A stretch of DNA of 64,000 bases from UQRS01 sp964481575 (GTDB lineage: Bacteria; Bacillota; Clostridia; Oscillospirales; Acutalibacteraceae): NCBI GenBank assembly GCA_964481575.1, contig CAYZTR010000004.1, forward strand, positions 1 through 64,000. The letters are read 5' to 3'. Below, one piece after another: positions 1 to 9,829 of the stretch; the first letter of the stretch is position 1; each line of letters opens with the position of its first letter. The position numbers and the translations under genes are program-made. The notes below the pieces were generated by a model. It was not told the DNA's origin. It was given only the letters and a program-made list of their open reading frames with translations, and did no database searches.

Positions 1-54
<54 letters not shown>

Positions 55-171
55 GTATCACAAAGCATATTTTACCATACCCACTGTTGTTCGTCAAGTG
101 TTTTTTCCGGAAAATGCGGGAAATTTTGCCGGAAGCAGGGATGGGCACTACACCCACCCCCGCATATTTCC

Positions 172-2472
172 TCAATCCAAATTGGAACAGATCCGGATTT
201 GCCCATCATAGCTCACAGTGATTTCAGTCACCACTTCATTACAATGCCGCACCAGCAAATCTACGATTTTGTCCTCCACCTGCTTGCGGATAAAACGGCG
301 CAGCTCCCGGGCACCCCGTTTCCCCTGGTAGGTCTGCTCCGCCAGGTAGGTACAAATGGCGGGATCATAAGAGAATGTAATTCCCTTTTCGGCAAAACCG
401 GGCTTTAATTCCTCCAGCATCAGGCCGGCGATCTTTTCAAACTCTGGTTTGCCCAGGGCATGGAAATGCACCACCTCATCTACCCGGCTCAGGAACTCCG
501 GACGGAGAAACTCCTCCAGCGCCTTATGGCTTTTGGCTGCTGCAGCATCTTCAGCTGTCTTGCCAAAGCCCATAAGAGTACTGGAACGGTCAGAACCGGC
601 ATTGGAGGTCATAACCAGAATGGTATTTTCAAAATTCACCGTACGTCCCTGGGCATCGGTAACCCGGCCATCATCCATGATCTGCAGCAAAATATTCAGC
701 ACATCGGGGTGAGCCTTTTCGATTTCATCAAACAAAATAACAGAATAAGGCTTGCGCCGCACCTTCTCGGTCAACTGACCGGCGTCATCATAGCCCACAT
801 ATCCGGGAGGCGCGCCAATCAACCGGGAAACCGAGTGTTTCTCCATAAATTCGGACATATCGTACCGCAACAAAGTCTCAGGGGTATCAAACAGCTGCTG
901 AGACAACACCTTAACCAGTTCGGTTTTTCCCACGCCGGTGGGCCCCACAAAGATGAAGGAAGCCGGACGGCGGTGGGTGGAAATCTGCACCCGGGAACGG
1001 CGGACAGCGGCAGCCACAGCGGACACAGCCTCCTCCTGCCCGATCACTCGCTGACGGATGGCATCCTCCAGACCGGCCAGCTTGGCCAGGTCGCTTTCCT
1101 TGACCTTGGCGGCGGGAATACCGGTCCACAGCTCAATGACCTTAGCCACATCATCCTCCGTCAGGAGATTTTCTGCTGCCGGCTCATAAAGCCCCTGGGC
1201 AATGGCCCGCTGCTGGGCCAGATTGGATTTTACCTGGGCCAACTTTTCATAGCTCAGGTTTTCCACATTGGATTCCAGGCTTTCCTCCTGGGCAGACAGC
1301 TCGGCAATCTTCTTGTTGACCTTATACAACTCATCAATGGCCTTATTCCGCAGGGAGGCACAGGCACAGGCTTCATCCAGCAAATCAATGGCCTTATCCG
1401 GCAGGAACCGGTCGTTAATATACCGCTCGGACAGGGTTACAATCCGGTGCAGCATTTCATCGGGAACCGACACATTATGGTATCCCTCATAATAACCCTT
1501 AATCCCCTGCAGCATCAAAACCGTATCCGCCAGAGACGGCTCCTCCACCGTAATCGGTTGGAACCGGCGTTCCAGGGCGGCGTCCTTCTCGATGTATTTC
1601 CGGTATTCTTTAAAGGTGGTGGCACCGATCACCTGCACTTCCCCCCGGGACAGGGCTGGCTTCAAAATATTGGCGGCATTCATGGAGCCTTCGGTAGCAT
1701 CGCCGGCACCTACCATATTGTGAATCTCATCCACAAACAAGATAATATTACCGGCGTTCTTCACCTCGTCAATCAAACCCTTGACACGAGCCTCAAACTG
1801 GCCTCTGAATTGGGTTCCGGCCACCAATGCAGCCAAATCCAACAGATAAATTTCCTTATCCATCAGACGGGCGGGAACCTCTTCATTAGCAATTCGCAGA
1901 GCTAATCCCTCTGCAATGGCCGTTTTCCCCACGCCGGGTTCCCCAATGAGACAGGGGTTATTCTTACTGCGCCGGGAAAGAATTTGGATGGCCCGACCGA
2001 TCTCCTGCTCCCGGCCGATAATCACATCCATTTGACCGGACTTGGCCTTCGTGGTCAGATTAGTACAAAACTGACTTAAATACTTATGCTTTTTCTCCGC
2101 CCGTTCCTTTTTCTTCTCGGCCTTTCTATCGGAGGACTTTCCCTGCTCCGAAGGAGTATCCGGACGCGCTTCCCCGGCGTTGCCGCCAAAGATGTTCTGC
2201 AAAAAGGGAAAGGGCTGGGCGCCGCCCATGGAAAAACCTGCGCCATCCTCCTCATCGCCGGTCATCATGCCCATCATATCCGACATCTGCTCCCCCATGG
2301 CTTCAATGTCCTCATCGGTAACGCCCATTTTATCCAGCATATCATTGATTGGCTTGATGCCCATTTTCCGGGCACAAACTAAGCACATCCCTTTGGGGGT
2401 GGTTTTTCCGTCCTTCACCTCGGAGATATACACCACGGCGGGACGCTCATTACAAATAGAACACAGTTTCAT
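172..2472 (-). CDS. clpE: Clp ATPase of the ClpE type with N-terminal zinc finger
   Basis: A 766-residue AAA+ unfoldase that would feed proteins to ClpP in the cytoplasm. The N-terminus carries two CxxC pairs (C4/C7 and C30/C33), the treble-clef zinc finger typical of ClpE and McsA rather than the ClpC N-domain. A Met/Gly-rich linker and a charged helix (about 105-135) follow. The first AAA domain has Walker A GEPGVGKT at 177-184, and the second has GPTGVGKT near 505. This is longer than Bacillus ClpE (about 700) because of the linker. The start is supported by GGAG about 9 bases upstream. It lies 89 bases downstream of pgsA. One CtsR-like heptad (GGTCAAA on the plus strand, 2540-2546) lies upstream, but its tandem partner is poor, so CtsR control is only possible. 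The ClpE assignment over ClpC rests on the zinc finger. Confidence 0.9.
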   Translation of the reverse strand: MKLCSICNERPAVVYISEVKDGKTTPKGMCLVCARKMGIKPINDMLDKMGVTDEDIEAMGEQMSDMMGMMTGDEEDGAGFSMGGAQPFPFLQNIFGGNAGEARPDTPSEQGKSSDRKAEKKKERAEKKHKYLSQFCTNLTTKAKSGQMDVIIGREQEIGRAIQILSRRSKNNPCLIGEPGVGKTAIAEGLALRIANEEVPARLMDKEIYLLDLAALVAGTQFRGQFEARVKGLIDEVKNAGNIILFVDEIHNMVGAGDATEGSMNAANILKPALSRGEVQVIGATTFKEYRKYIEKDAALERRFQPITVEEPSLADTVLMLQGIKGYYEGYHNVSVPDEMLHRIVTLSERYINDRFLPDKAIDLLDEACACASLRNKAIDELYKVNKKIAELSAQEESLESNVENLSYEKLAQVKSNLAQQRAIAQGLYEPAAENLLTEDDVAKVIELWTGIPAAKVKESDLAKLAGLEDAIRQRVIGQEEAVSAVAAAVRRSRVQISTHRRPASFIFVGPTGVGKTELVKVLSQQLFDTPETLLRYDMSEFMEKHSVSRLIGAPPGYVGYDDAGQLTEKVRRKPYSVILFDEIEKAHPDVLNILLQIMDDGRVTDAQGRTVNFENTILVMTSNAGSDRSSTLMGFGKTAEDAAAAKSHKALEEFLRPEFLSRVDEVVHFHALGKPEFEKIAGLMLEELKPGFAEKGITFSYDPAICTYLAEQTYQGKRGARELRRFIRKQVEDKIVDLLVRHCNEVVTEITVSYDGQIRICSNLD

Positions 2473-2561
2473 ATCGTAAACTCCAGTTTCTGAAAATTGG
2501 GGCAGACAAAGCCTGCCGGTGGATCAGATGTATACAGCCGGTCAAAAAAAGAACGGCAATC

Positions 2562-3119
2562 TTATCCGCGCCGCAAGACACGGTAGATTTTCGCATAATA
2601 GGCAAAAAAGGACAGCACAGTGGTACAAATGGAACAAATCATTAATACGCCGGGCACAGCCGCCGGTATTCCCGGGTAAATATCCCACAGCACCGTCATC
2701 ACCATGGTAATAAAAAGCACCACTGTGGACAGCTTCCCCCACCACTTGGCAGAGGGCGGATTCACCTTGACTTTGGTCCGAAGCAATAGGGCACCGATAA
2801 GCATGCAAGCCTCCTTCACCACCACCAGGCCAGCCAGAACGATCAGCATGGTATGATGGATACACAGACAGATCAGCACAGTGGCCTGAGTCAGCTTATC
2901 GGCCACCGGATCCAGTACCTTTCCCAACTCGGAAGTCATATGAAATCGGCGGGCAATCCATCCGTCGGCCACATCCGTAATGCCAGATAACACAATCAGC
3001 AGTGCCGCCCAAAGCAGGTGATTATCCAGGCGGGTGTCAAAGTAAAACAGCACAATAGCCGGCACCATTAACAGCCGGAGCAGGGAAAGCAGATTGGGAA
3101 TGGTTAAATTTCTCTTCAT
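2562..3119 (-). CDS. pgsA: CDP-diacylglycerol--glycerol-3-phosphate 3-phosphatidyltransferase
   Basis: Integral membrane enzyme making phosphatidylglycerophosphate, the committed step to phosphatidylglycerol. The CDP-alcohol phosphotransferase signature is complete: DG-x2-AR-x8-G-x3-D-x3-D, seen as DGWIARR followed by GKVLDPVAD. Several hydrophobic helices follow it. About 185 residues, normal for the family. I place the start at ATG 3119 (MKRNLTIPN) because GGAG precedes it at good distance; a longer frame from a TTG at 3143 has no ribosome site. The gene follows cvpA by 25 bases and probably shares its transcript. Confidence 0.92.
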   Translation of the reverse strand: MKRNLTIPNLLSLLRLLMVPAIVLFYFDTRLDNHLLWAALLIVLSGITDVADGWIARRFHMTSELGKVLDPVADKLTQATVLICLCIHHTMLIVLAGLVVVKEACMLIGALLLRTKVKVNPPSAKWWGKLSTVVLFITMVMTVLWDIYPGIPAAVPGVLMICSICTTVLSFFAYYAKIYRVLRRG

Positions 3120-3144
3120 GATTTTGCACTCCAAAATAAACAAT

Positions 3145-3852
3145 TCATAATGTCACAGTAAAGCCCATCATCAATTGATAGAAAAAAGATGTGGAGAGGA
3201 AATCCGCAGTAAAAAAGCTATTGCTATCCGTCACGATGGATGCCACCAGTGTCAGCAGCAGACAAAGGAGTACTGCAAACAGACAGCCTTTCAGGGCACC
3301 AAGCACACCACCCAACAACCGGTTGACAGCCCCCACACCCCGATAACTGAAAACCCGGTTAAGACAGCGAGCCAGCAGCCGAACCAGGAACATGCCAACG
3401 GTAAACAGTAAAGCCACCAGAATCCAGCGAATCAAGGAAAGCATAATAGGCTCCACCACATGGGTCATCATCTGGGCCGTCACAGCATCGGCCCCGCCGG
3501 ACAGGGAAGCCGCCACGGTATCCGAAACCAAAGTTTTACTGATCCCGCCCAGGGCGGCAGTATTGGTCAGGAATCCCGGCAAATTTACCCACAACGCCTG
3601 GGAGGTCTCGGTGGCCGTTGCCGCCACTGAAGCATGCACCGACTCGGTGATTCTGGCATTTAAAGCAGGATAGACAAAGGTTTTATAAATGACAGAAGAC
3701 AGGCTGGGCGCCAACTGCATGGCCAGATAAAATACAGCCAACCAGCCGACCAATTCAATGACGGTACGAACAAACCCATGCCGGGCAGAACGAAAGGCGA
3801 AAAACAAAACAATCCCAATCAAAAGCAGGTCCAACAAAATACCTGCACCCAT
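3145..3852 (-). CDS. cvpA: CvpA family membrane protein
   Basis: A 235-residue protein with four or so transmembrane segments. It starts with the pattern usual in CvpA proteins: a hydrophobic helix, then a conserved basic patch (RSARHGFVRTVIEL) and a second helix. A second conserved part near residues 140-190 contains RLLARCLNRVF and GAVNRLLGGVLGALKG, which match the CvpA C-terminal signature. The family was named for colicin V production in E. coli; in Firmicutes its job is not settled, with envelope roles suggested. The start has AGGGGG upstream. It sits between DUF5711 and pgsA in the same direction. Confidence 0.83.
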   Translation of the reverse strand: MGAGILLDLLLIGIVLFFAFRSARHGFVRTVIELVGWLAVFYLAMQLAPSLSSVIYKTFVYPALNARITESVHASVAATATETSQALWVNLPGFLTNTAALGGISKTLVSDTVAASLSGGADAVTAQMMTHVVEPIMLSLIRWILVALLFTVGMFLVRLLARCLNRVFSYRGVGAVNRLLGGVLGALKGCLFAVLLCLLLTLVASIVTDSNSFFTADFLSTSFFYQLMMGFTVTL

Positions 3853-3928
3853 CTATCTTACCCCCTTCAGGAAAAGAAATCCCCGGCCGCAGTGCAGCGG
3901 CACACCTTGAATAAAACAGTAAAACACA

Positions 3929-5476
3929 TCATCCGGCACTTGCTTTTGCAGCTTCTTTGGAAACCGGACCCATTAACGCCAACTCCCCTGCTGAAACCGC
4001 CAGCACCCGGCCGCCGGTATATCCGACAAGATCAGTAACACTGTAATCACAGACATATTGCTCCACAGGTACTCCATCATATGTATAAGCCGTCACAGCA
4101 TCGTCCCCCAGCAGAAACAAATAATGATCAGATAGGGCAATATCCTTCACGGAATGATGCACTTGAAAGGTATGAGACACCTGGCCGTCTGAAAGCAGAC
4201 ACACGGTATACAGCCCGGCATTGCTGGAAGAAGCATCCACCAGCGCCACCGTACTTTCTGTATGATCCACCAGGGCAAGGGCACCGCTTGCCGAATAAGT
4301 GCCCAGAATCGTGCCGGCCCAATTTACTACCAACGCCTGATCGGTACACAACACCAAAAAGGTATTGGCGGTCAGCCGCTCCATGGAAACCACCAAACTG
4401 CCGGACAGAGGCAACGTAGCCACCGGCTCCGACTTACTTAACTGAAACAGAGTTACAGTGGAAAGATACTGCCCGTTTTCCACCTTGACAGCAGCAGTAG
4501 CCACTTTTCGGCCGTTGTCCGAAACGGCGGCAGCCGTCAGCGTACCGTCCGCACTATACCAATGATACATATTTTTTTGATGTTTATTATATACCAGCAA
4601 TTCGCCGTCATAGGAAGCAGACGCGGTGGCGAAAGCAACCACACCGGAACGTCCCACAGCGGCCGCAAGAATTCCGTTTTCCAGGTTCCCGGTAAACAAG
4701 GTACCGGATAGATTTCCAATTTGATAGCCGGTTCCGCCCCGGTCAAACAGCACATATCTGGAAACGCTTTGAACCAGTGCAGGCGTATCATAGGCCAGAG
4801 ATGTATAGGTAACAGTCTTGCCCTGCTGATTATAAAAGCTTACACAGGATTGGCTCAAAGCAGAAACTACTTTTCCGTTAGTCTGTACCGAAGTAAAGAC
4901 CTCGCCCACAGACTCCACCGGATATCCGGCGCCGCTGCCAAGCATGGCACTTTGATTCTGGATCCATTCCAACAATCCCACCGGTGTACAGGCGGAAACA
5001 AGTACAACCGCCGCCAACACGACCGCCACAGCTGCCAGCGCCGCCAGTTTTTGATGCTGCCGCAGAGCCTTGCGGCCCTCCAGCAAAGAAAACACCGGAC
5101 GGTCATTCTCCGAAATCACCGGTTTCACCGGCGAAGCAGATTCCTGTCCGCGAAACCTTTTACGGGGGGCTTTTTCCGGCTTGGGAGAGGGGGTTGTACG
5201 CCCAAAGGGATGCTTCAAATGCCGGGGCGGTTTTCGCTGTTTCGTCTTGGAAGGCAACCTCTCTTCCGGAGACTGCTTCTTCTCCGGAGACTGCTCTGGC
5301 ATCGGGGCAGGCATCGGTTCCAGTGGGGTAAATCCCTGTTCCTCCGGAACAGCCGGCGCCGGATTTCCAGAAGACCGCTCCACAGACGTGGGCGACTGCG
5401 CCTGTCTGGCTGCCATCCGACGGACTTTGCGGCCGGTATTCACTTTTACATGTTTTTTACGCCGGTAATCCGCCAT
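3929..5476 (-). CDS. DUF5711 family membrane-anchored beta-propeller protein
   Basis: About 515 residues. The N-terminal 150 residues are basic, proline-rich and low-complexity and should lie in the cytoplasm. A single transmembrane helix near 160-185 (ALAAVAVVLAAVVLVSAC) is followed by an extracytoplasmic domain made of repeated four-strand units, as in WD40/PQQ-like propellers. This matches the family I know as DUF5711, common in Oscillospirales and without known function. The start is MADYRRKK at 5476, preceded by GGAGG; five earlier codons to 5491 lack support. Its first 20 bases overlap the 3' end of truA, so translation may be coupled. Confidence 0.72.
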   Translation of the reverse strand: MADYRRKKHVKVNTGRKVRRMAARQAQSPTSVERSSGNPAPAVPEEQGFTPLEPMPAPMPEQSPEKKQSPEERLPSKTKQRKPPRHLKHPFGRTTPSPKPEKAPRKRFRGQESASPVKPVISENDRPVFSLLEGRKALRQHQKLAALAAVAVVLAAVVLVSACTPVGLLEWIQNQSAMLGSGAGYPVESVGEVFTSVQTNGKVVSALSQSCVSFYNQQGKTVTYTSLAYDTPALVQSVSRYVLFDRGGTGYQIGNLSGTLFTGNLENGILAAAVGRSGVVAFATASASYDGELLVYNKHQKNMYHWYSADGTLTAAAVSDNGRKVATAAVKVENGQYLSTVTLFQLSKSEPVATLPLSGSLVVSMERLTANTFLVLCTDQALVVNWAGTILGTYSASGALALVDHTESTVALVDASSSNAGLYTVCLLSDGQVSHTFQVHHSVKDIALSDHYLFLLGDDAVTAYTYDGVPVEQYVCDYSVTDLVGYTGGRVLAVSAGELALMGPVSKEAAKASAG

Positions 5477-6221
5477 GATCTTCCTCCGCATAATATACTT
5501 GGTTTAAAAACAGACCCTGTGCCGGCGCGGTTCGCCCCGCACGAGTCCGATCCTTTGAAGCTAGAATATCAGGTATGGTCTGGGCCGTTGGGTGCTCCCT
5601 GGCCAAATCCACCAGAGTACCCACCATGATACGTACCATATTGTATAAAAAGCCGTCAGCCGTCACATAAAAATCCACTCGATCCCCGAACCGTTGGAAA
5701 TAGCAGTCGCTGACAGTACGCACCGTATCTTCCACACTGCTGCCGGCGGCGCAAAAGGATGCAAAATCGCGTCTCCCCACCAGTTGGGCAGCCAAAGTAT
5801 TCATCTGCTCCACCGCCAAGGGATACTTCACCTGCCAGGCATATCCCTCCAAAAAAGGATCCCGTTGGCGGGCATTTAAAATCTGATAGCAATAGGTTTT
5901 CCCCTTGCAGGCATATCTGGCATGAAAATCCTCCGCCACCTGGCGGCAATCCCGGACAACAATATCCCGGGGTAAATGGGCATTCACCGCCGCCACCAGC
6001 TTCAAAGGCGGCAAGGCAATTTCCGCGTCAAAATGGGCACAGAACATCCTAGCATGAACCCCGGCATCCGTTCGGCTGCAGCCGGTAAGCCCCGGGCGCC
6101 ATTGCAACACTGCCTCCAGGGCATCCTGCACCACCTGCTGCACGGCCAGGCCGTTTTTTTGCACCTGCCAACCGCAGTAACGGGAGCCGTCATATGCAAT
6201 TGTCAGCAAAAAGCGGGACAC
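5457..6221 (-). CDS. truA: tRNA pseudouridine(38-40) synthase
   Basis: Isomerises uridines 38-40 in the anticodon arm of tRNAs. The catalytic motif GCSRTDAGVHA with its nucleophilic Asp is intact, and the N-terminal AYDGSRYCGWQVQ is characteristic. About 254 residues, normal length. I choose the GTG at 6221 (MSRFLLTIAYDG) because GAAGGTG lies just upstream; a GTG at 6239 would add six residues without a ribosome site. The gene follows ecfT by 35 bases, a common neighbourhood in Clostridia. Confidence 0.94.
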   Translation of the reverse strand: MSRFLLTIAYDGSRYCGWQVQKNGLAVQQVVQDALEAVLQWRPGLTGCSRTDAGVHARMFCAHFDAEIALPPLKLVAAVNAHLPRDIVVRDCRQVAEDFHARYACKGKTYCYQILNARQRDPFLEGYAWQVKYPLAVEQMNTLAAQLVGRRDFASFCAAGSSVEDTVRTVSDCYFQRFGDRVDFYVTADGFLYNMVRIMVGTLVDLAREHPTAQTIPDILASKDRTRAGRTAPAQGLFLNQVYYAEEDHGGLPA

Positions 6222-6256
6222 TGCCGCACCTTCTTTCACGTTGTTTTTGAAAAAAT

Positions 6257-7081
6257 TTAACCTATGGTAAAGGGAAACAGCATATTACATGCGATGACAG
6301 CACCGCAAATCACCAGAGTAATTAACAGCATCACGGCATCCCGGGGGGTATAATGAAGCTGTTTCATACGGCGGCGCCCCTTGCCGCCGTTATAGCACCG
6401 GGCCTCCATAGCCTCGGCCAGTTCGTAAGCCCGGCGGAAAGAGGAAATCAGCAAGGGGATCAGGATCGGCACCATGGCCTTGACCCGCTTCAACACCCCG
6501 CCGGAATCCATATCTGCACCCCGGGCCTTTTGGGCCGAGATAATCTTCTCGGTCTCTTCAATCAGAGTGGGAATAAACCGCAGGGCAATGGTCATCATCA
6601 TGGCCAGGATATGCACCGCCGACCCCAGCCCCACAAAACGCAAAGGAGACAATAGCCGTTCAATGGCATCGGTCAAAGCGGTGGGGGTGGTAGTGTAGGT
6701 CAGCAGGGCGCTGGCGATGACCAGCAAAATAATACGAATGGCAATCAGCAGCGAACGCTCCACACCCCCCAGGGTGATCTTAAAGATCCAATATTGAAAC
6801 AACACCCGGCCCTCGTCCAGATACAGCACATTGAGAATGGCGGTAAACAGGATGATGGGCAACAGCATTTTTATATTACGAAGATATACCGTAACCGGCA
6901 CCCGGGAAACCAGCATCAAAGCCACCAGACTCAAAATAATAAAGCCCACGGAAACCGGCGTTTTTGCAATGAAAACAAAAACAATCAGAAGAATGGAAAG
7001 GATAATTTTTGCACGGGGATCCATCTTATGAAAAACAGAGTTGGCCGGAAAATACTGGCCCAGAGTAATATCCGTCAGCAT
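6257..7081 (-). CDS. ecfT: Energy-coupling factor transporter transmembrane subunit EcfT
   Basis: Membrane scaffold of group II ECF importers; it couples the EcfA ATPases to interchangeable vitamin-binding S components. About 274 residues with five or six helices. The coupling-helix motif is present as AQKARGAD, and a second typical motif appears as ELAEAMEARCYNGG, matching the Ala-Arg-Gly coupling motifs of EcfT. The start is MLTDITLGQYFP at 7081, with GGGAGG upstream. It overlaps the end of ecfA2 by 7 bases, indicating translational coupling. No S component is in the window. Confidence 0.94.
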   Translation of the reverse strand: MLTDITLGQYFPANSVFHKMDPRAKIILSILLIVFVFIAKTPVSVGFIILSLVALMLVSRVPVTVYLRNIKMLLPIILFTAILNVLYLDEGRVLFQYWIFKITLGGVERSLLIAIRIILLVIASALLTYTTTPTALTDAIERLLSPLRFVGLGSAVHILAMMMTIALRFIPTLIEETEKIISAQKARGADMDSGGVLKRVKAMVPILIPLLISSFRRAYELAEAMEARCYNGGKGRRRMKQLHYTPRDAVMLLITLVICGAVIACNMLFPFTIG

Positions 7082-7941
7082 GCCGACTTTCCTCCCTTCA
7101 AATGGCGCAGCAGGATGGCTGCGGCATCTTCCACCTGAAAGGCATTTTCTCCAAGGCACAGCCCCTTAGCATGAAGACCGTTGAAAATCCGGGTCACCTG
7201 TGGCACATTCAACCCGATCTGCGTCAGCTCCTCACATCTGCCATAAATCTGCTCCACCCGGTCAAACATCACCACCTGCCCTTTGGACAGAACCAGCAAT
7301 CGGTCGGCCACTCGGGCCATATCCTCCATGCTGTGGGAAACAATGAGTACAGTAGCCCCTGTCTGTTGCTGGTACTCCCGAACGCGGGTTAAAATCAGGT
7401 CCCGCCCGGCCGGATCCAAACCAGCCGTAGGCTCATCCAGCACCAGAACCTCCGGCTGCATAGCCATAACACCGGCAATGGCGGCCCGGCGCTTTTCCCC
7501 GCCGGACAAATCAAAAGGGGATGCCTGCAAATGGGCATCCGTCAACCCGACCAGTCTGGCGGCATTCAGAACCCGATTGCGCACTTCCGCCTCCGGCAAC
7601 CCCATATTGGTGGGACCAAAGGCAATATCCTTATACACCGTTTCCTCAAACAGCTGATATTCCGGATACTGAAATACCACACCCACCCGGAAGCGGATCT
7701 TCCGGATTTCCTTGGGATTCTCCCAAATATCGGCGCCATCCAGCAGAATCCGACCGGCATCCGGACGGATCAAGCCATTAAGATGCTGGATCAGGGTAGA
7801 TTTTCCTGAGCCGGTATGACCGATGATCCCCACCGTTTCCCCGGCTTCAATCTCCAAACTAACATTGGTCAGGGCCTCCTTGGCATAGGGGGTCCCTGCC
7901 GCATAGGTATGGGACAAGTTTTCAATGCGAATCAAAGACAA
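7075..7941 (-). CDS. ecfA2: ECF transporter ATPase EcfA2
   Basis: ABC ATPase of the ECF module. Walker A GHTGSGKST, signature LSGGEKRRAAIAG, Walker B VLVLDEPTAGLDP and the switch His in VSHSMEDMA are all intact. 288 residues. The start is a TTG with AGGA 8 bases upstream. It is second in the order ecfA1-ecfA2-ecfT, separated from ecfA1 by 41 bases and overlapping ecfT. The name EcfA2 rather than A1 rests on gene order. Confidence 0.94.
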   Translation of the reverse strand: MSLIRIENLSHTYAAGTPYAKEALTNVSLEIEAGETVGIIGHTGSGKSTLIQHLNGLIRPDAGRILLDGADIWENPKEIRKIRFRVGVVFQYPEYQLFEETVYKDIAFGPTNMGLPEAEVRNRVLNAARLVGLTDAHLQASPFDLSGGEKRRAAIAGVMAMQPEVLVLDEPTAGLDPAGRDLILTRVREYQQQTGATVLIVSHSMEDMARVADRLLVLSKGQVVMFDRVEQIYGRCEELTQIGLNVPQVTRIFNGLHAKGLCLGENAFQVEDAAAILLRHLKGGKSAC

Positions 7942-7982
7942 AGCAAATTCCTCATTTCAAGGCAGCTGCACACCGGCAGCAT

Positions 7983-8819
7983 TTATTGCAGCAAACCGGT
8001 CAACGCCGTAACGGCCGCGTCCACGGTAATGACGCCGCCGGACAGGTCGATGCCTTCCTGCTTCAAACGGTAAAACAATTCTGTCGGCTGGGGGACATCC
8101 AGACCGGCACACTTGAGGGTTTCCACCTGGGAAAACACCTGCGTTGGCGTACCGTCCAGGGTAATTTTGCCGGCATCCATAACCAGCACCCGATCCGCCT
8201 CAGCAGCCTCGTCCATATAATGGGTAATCAGGATAATGGTAATTCCCTTCTCCCGGTTCAGCCGATGGATCACTTCCATGACATCCCGGCGGCCCTGAGG
8301 ATCCAACATGGCAGTTGGCTCATCCAGGACAATAACGCTGGGCTCCATGGCAATAATGCCGGCAATGGCAATGCGCTGTTTCTGCCCGCCGGACAGTTTA
8401 TGGGGCGCATGCTCCCGGTATTCATACATTCCAACCGCCTGCAAGGAGGCGTCTACCCGGCGGCGGATTTCCGCCGGCTCCAGCCCCAGATTTTCCGGGC
8501 CGAAAGCCACATCCTCTTCTACAATAGTAGCCACCAGCTGGTTGTCCGGATTCTGGAACACCATCCCCACCTTCCGGCGGATATCCAGCACATTTTCCTC
8601 CCGGGCGGTATCCATACCGGCTACCAGCACCCGGCCGCTTTCAGGTCTGTTCAACCCGTTCATCAGCTTGGCCAAGGTAGATTTTCCAGAACCGTTATGC
8701 CCCAGGATCACCGTAAAAGAGCCCTGGGTAATATCTAGGGAAAAATCCCGCAACACCCGGCGATCTGACTCGGCGTCATACCGGAAGGTCACATGATCCA
8801 TTTGTATGATTGGAGGCAT
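7983..8819 (-). CDS. ecfA1: ECF transporter ATPase EcfA1
   Basis: First ATPase of the ECF module. Walker A GHNGSGKST, signature LSGGQKQRIAIAG, Walker B VIVLDEPTAMLDP and ITHYMDEAA are intact. About 278 residues starting at MPPIIQMDHVTFRYD (8819) after AAGGAAAGAGG; a longer frame to 8879 looks like untranslated sequence. It lies 64 bases downstream of the methyltransferase gene and begins the ecfA1-ecfA2-ecfT unit. Confidence 0.94.
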   Translation of the reverse strand: MPPIIQMDHVTFRYDAESDRRVLRDFSLDITQGSFTVILGHNGSGKSTLAKLMNGLNRPESGRVLVAGMDTAREENVLDIRRKVGMVFQNPDNQLVATIVEEDVAFGPENLGLEPAEIRRRVDASLQAVGMYEYREHAPHKLSGGQKQRIAIAGIIAMEPSVIVLDEPTAMLDPQGRRDVMEVIHRLNREKGITIILITHYMDEAAEADRVLVMDAGKITLDGTPTQVFSQVETLKCAGLDVPQPTELFYRLKQEGIDLSGGVITVDAAVTALTGLLQ

Positions 8820-8883
8820 AATCCTCTTTCCTTTCTCTTTTATTTGCCGCACCCAAGGGGCGCGAAATTGATGGAGCATCCTC

Positions 8884-9807
8884 TTATTCCAGTGTCCAGA
8901 GGGTAGTATTTCCGCAGGGCAGAATCAAGCCGCTGGCCGTTACCGGCAGACCGATTTCATCCGAGCGGGTGGTTCCGCCAAACCGGTTTTCAATGAGGGT
9001 ATGCACCATATAGTTCAGCACCGTGGGCGAAAACCCGCCGGTGTAAGAATTCAACACAAAAAACAGCGGCTTTTCCGAAAGCAGCTGGGCGGTCAGCGAA
9101 AGAAGGGTTCCCAGCTGCTGCTCCAGCTTCCAGACCTCACCGTTGGGGCCCCTTCCGTAAGAGGGCGGATCCATGACGATGCCGTCATATTTGTGGCCCC
9201 GGCGAATCTCCCGCTGGGCAAATTTGACACAGTCGTCCACCAACCAGCGGATGGGAGCTTCGGTCAGGCCGCTGATCCGGGCGTTTTCCTTCCCCCAGGC
9301 CACCATCCCCTTGGAAGCATCCACATGGGCTACACTAGCCCCGGCTTTGGCGCAAGCCAGGGTGGCGCCACCGGTATAGGCAAACAGGTTCAGCACCTGA
9401 ATGGGGCGGCCGGCTCCACGGATCCGGTCGGCCATCCATTGCCAGTTCACCGCCTGCTCCGGAAACAACCCGGTATGTTTAAAACCCATGGGTTTTAAAT
9501 TGAATTTCAATTCGCCGTAAGAGATGCTCCAGACATGCGGCACCTTTTTGTAGGCTTCCCAATGGCCGCCGCCCGAAGAGGAACGATGGTATCGGGCATG
9601 GGCAGTGCGCCACCGGGAATCCTGCCAGCCGGTAGACCAGATGATCTGCGGGTCAGGACGGATGAGAATCACCTCTCCCCAACGTTCCAGACGCTCGCCA
9701 TCCGTTGCATCCAGCAATTCATAATCTAAAAAATCGGTAACAGCTCGCAAAATGGTATCCTTTCCAACGAGGAATTTAATGGAAAATTCCATTCCTCGTT
9801 CCAACAC
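8884..9807 (-). CDS. Class I SAM-dependent methyltransferase, RlmI/RlmK-like
   Basis: The SAM-binding motif I is seen in VLNLFAYTGGATLACAKAG with an acidic motif II (HVDASKGM). The catalytic-site motif DPPSYGRGPNGE fits 23S rRNA cytosine/guanine methyltransferases of the RlmI/RlmK group. At about 307 residues it lacks the full PUA domain of E. coli RlmI, so the target base cannot be assigned. The likely start is TTG 9807 with AAGGAAG upstream; ATG 9792, with GAGGA directly against it, is the alternative. It lies between glmM and ecfA1. Confidence 0.82.
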   Translation of the reverse strand: MLERGMEFSIKFLVGKDTILRAVTDFLDYELLDATDGERLERWGEVILIRPDPQIIWSTGWQDSRWRTAHARYHRSSSGGGHWEAYKKVPHVWSISYGELKFNLKPMGFKHTGLFPEQAVNWQWMADRIRGAGRPIQVLNLFAYTGGATLACAKAGASVAHVDASKGMVAWGKENARISGLTEAPIRWLVDDCVKFAQREIRRGHKYDGIVMDPPSYGRGPNGEVWKLEQQLGTLLSLTAQLLSEKPLFFVLNSYTGGFSPTVLNYMVHTLIENRFGGTTRSDEIGLPVTASGLILPCGNTTLWTLE

Positions 9808-9829
9808 TTCCTTTTTTATAAGGGAAAAC

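Noticed and set aside
460..1905. Long open frame on the plus strand opposite clpE (481 codons)
   Set aside because: It mirrors the clpE codons, resembles no family and has no ribosome site; clpE on the minus strand has full AAA+ motifs.
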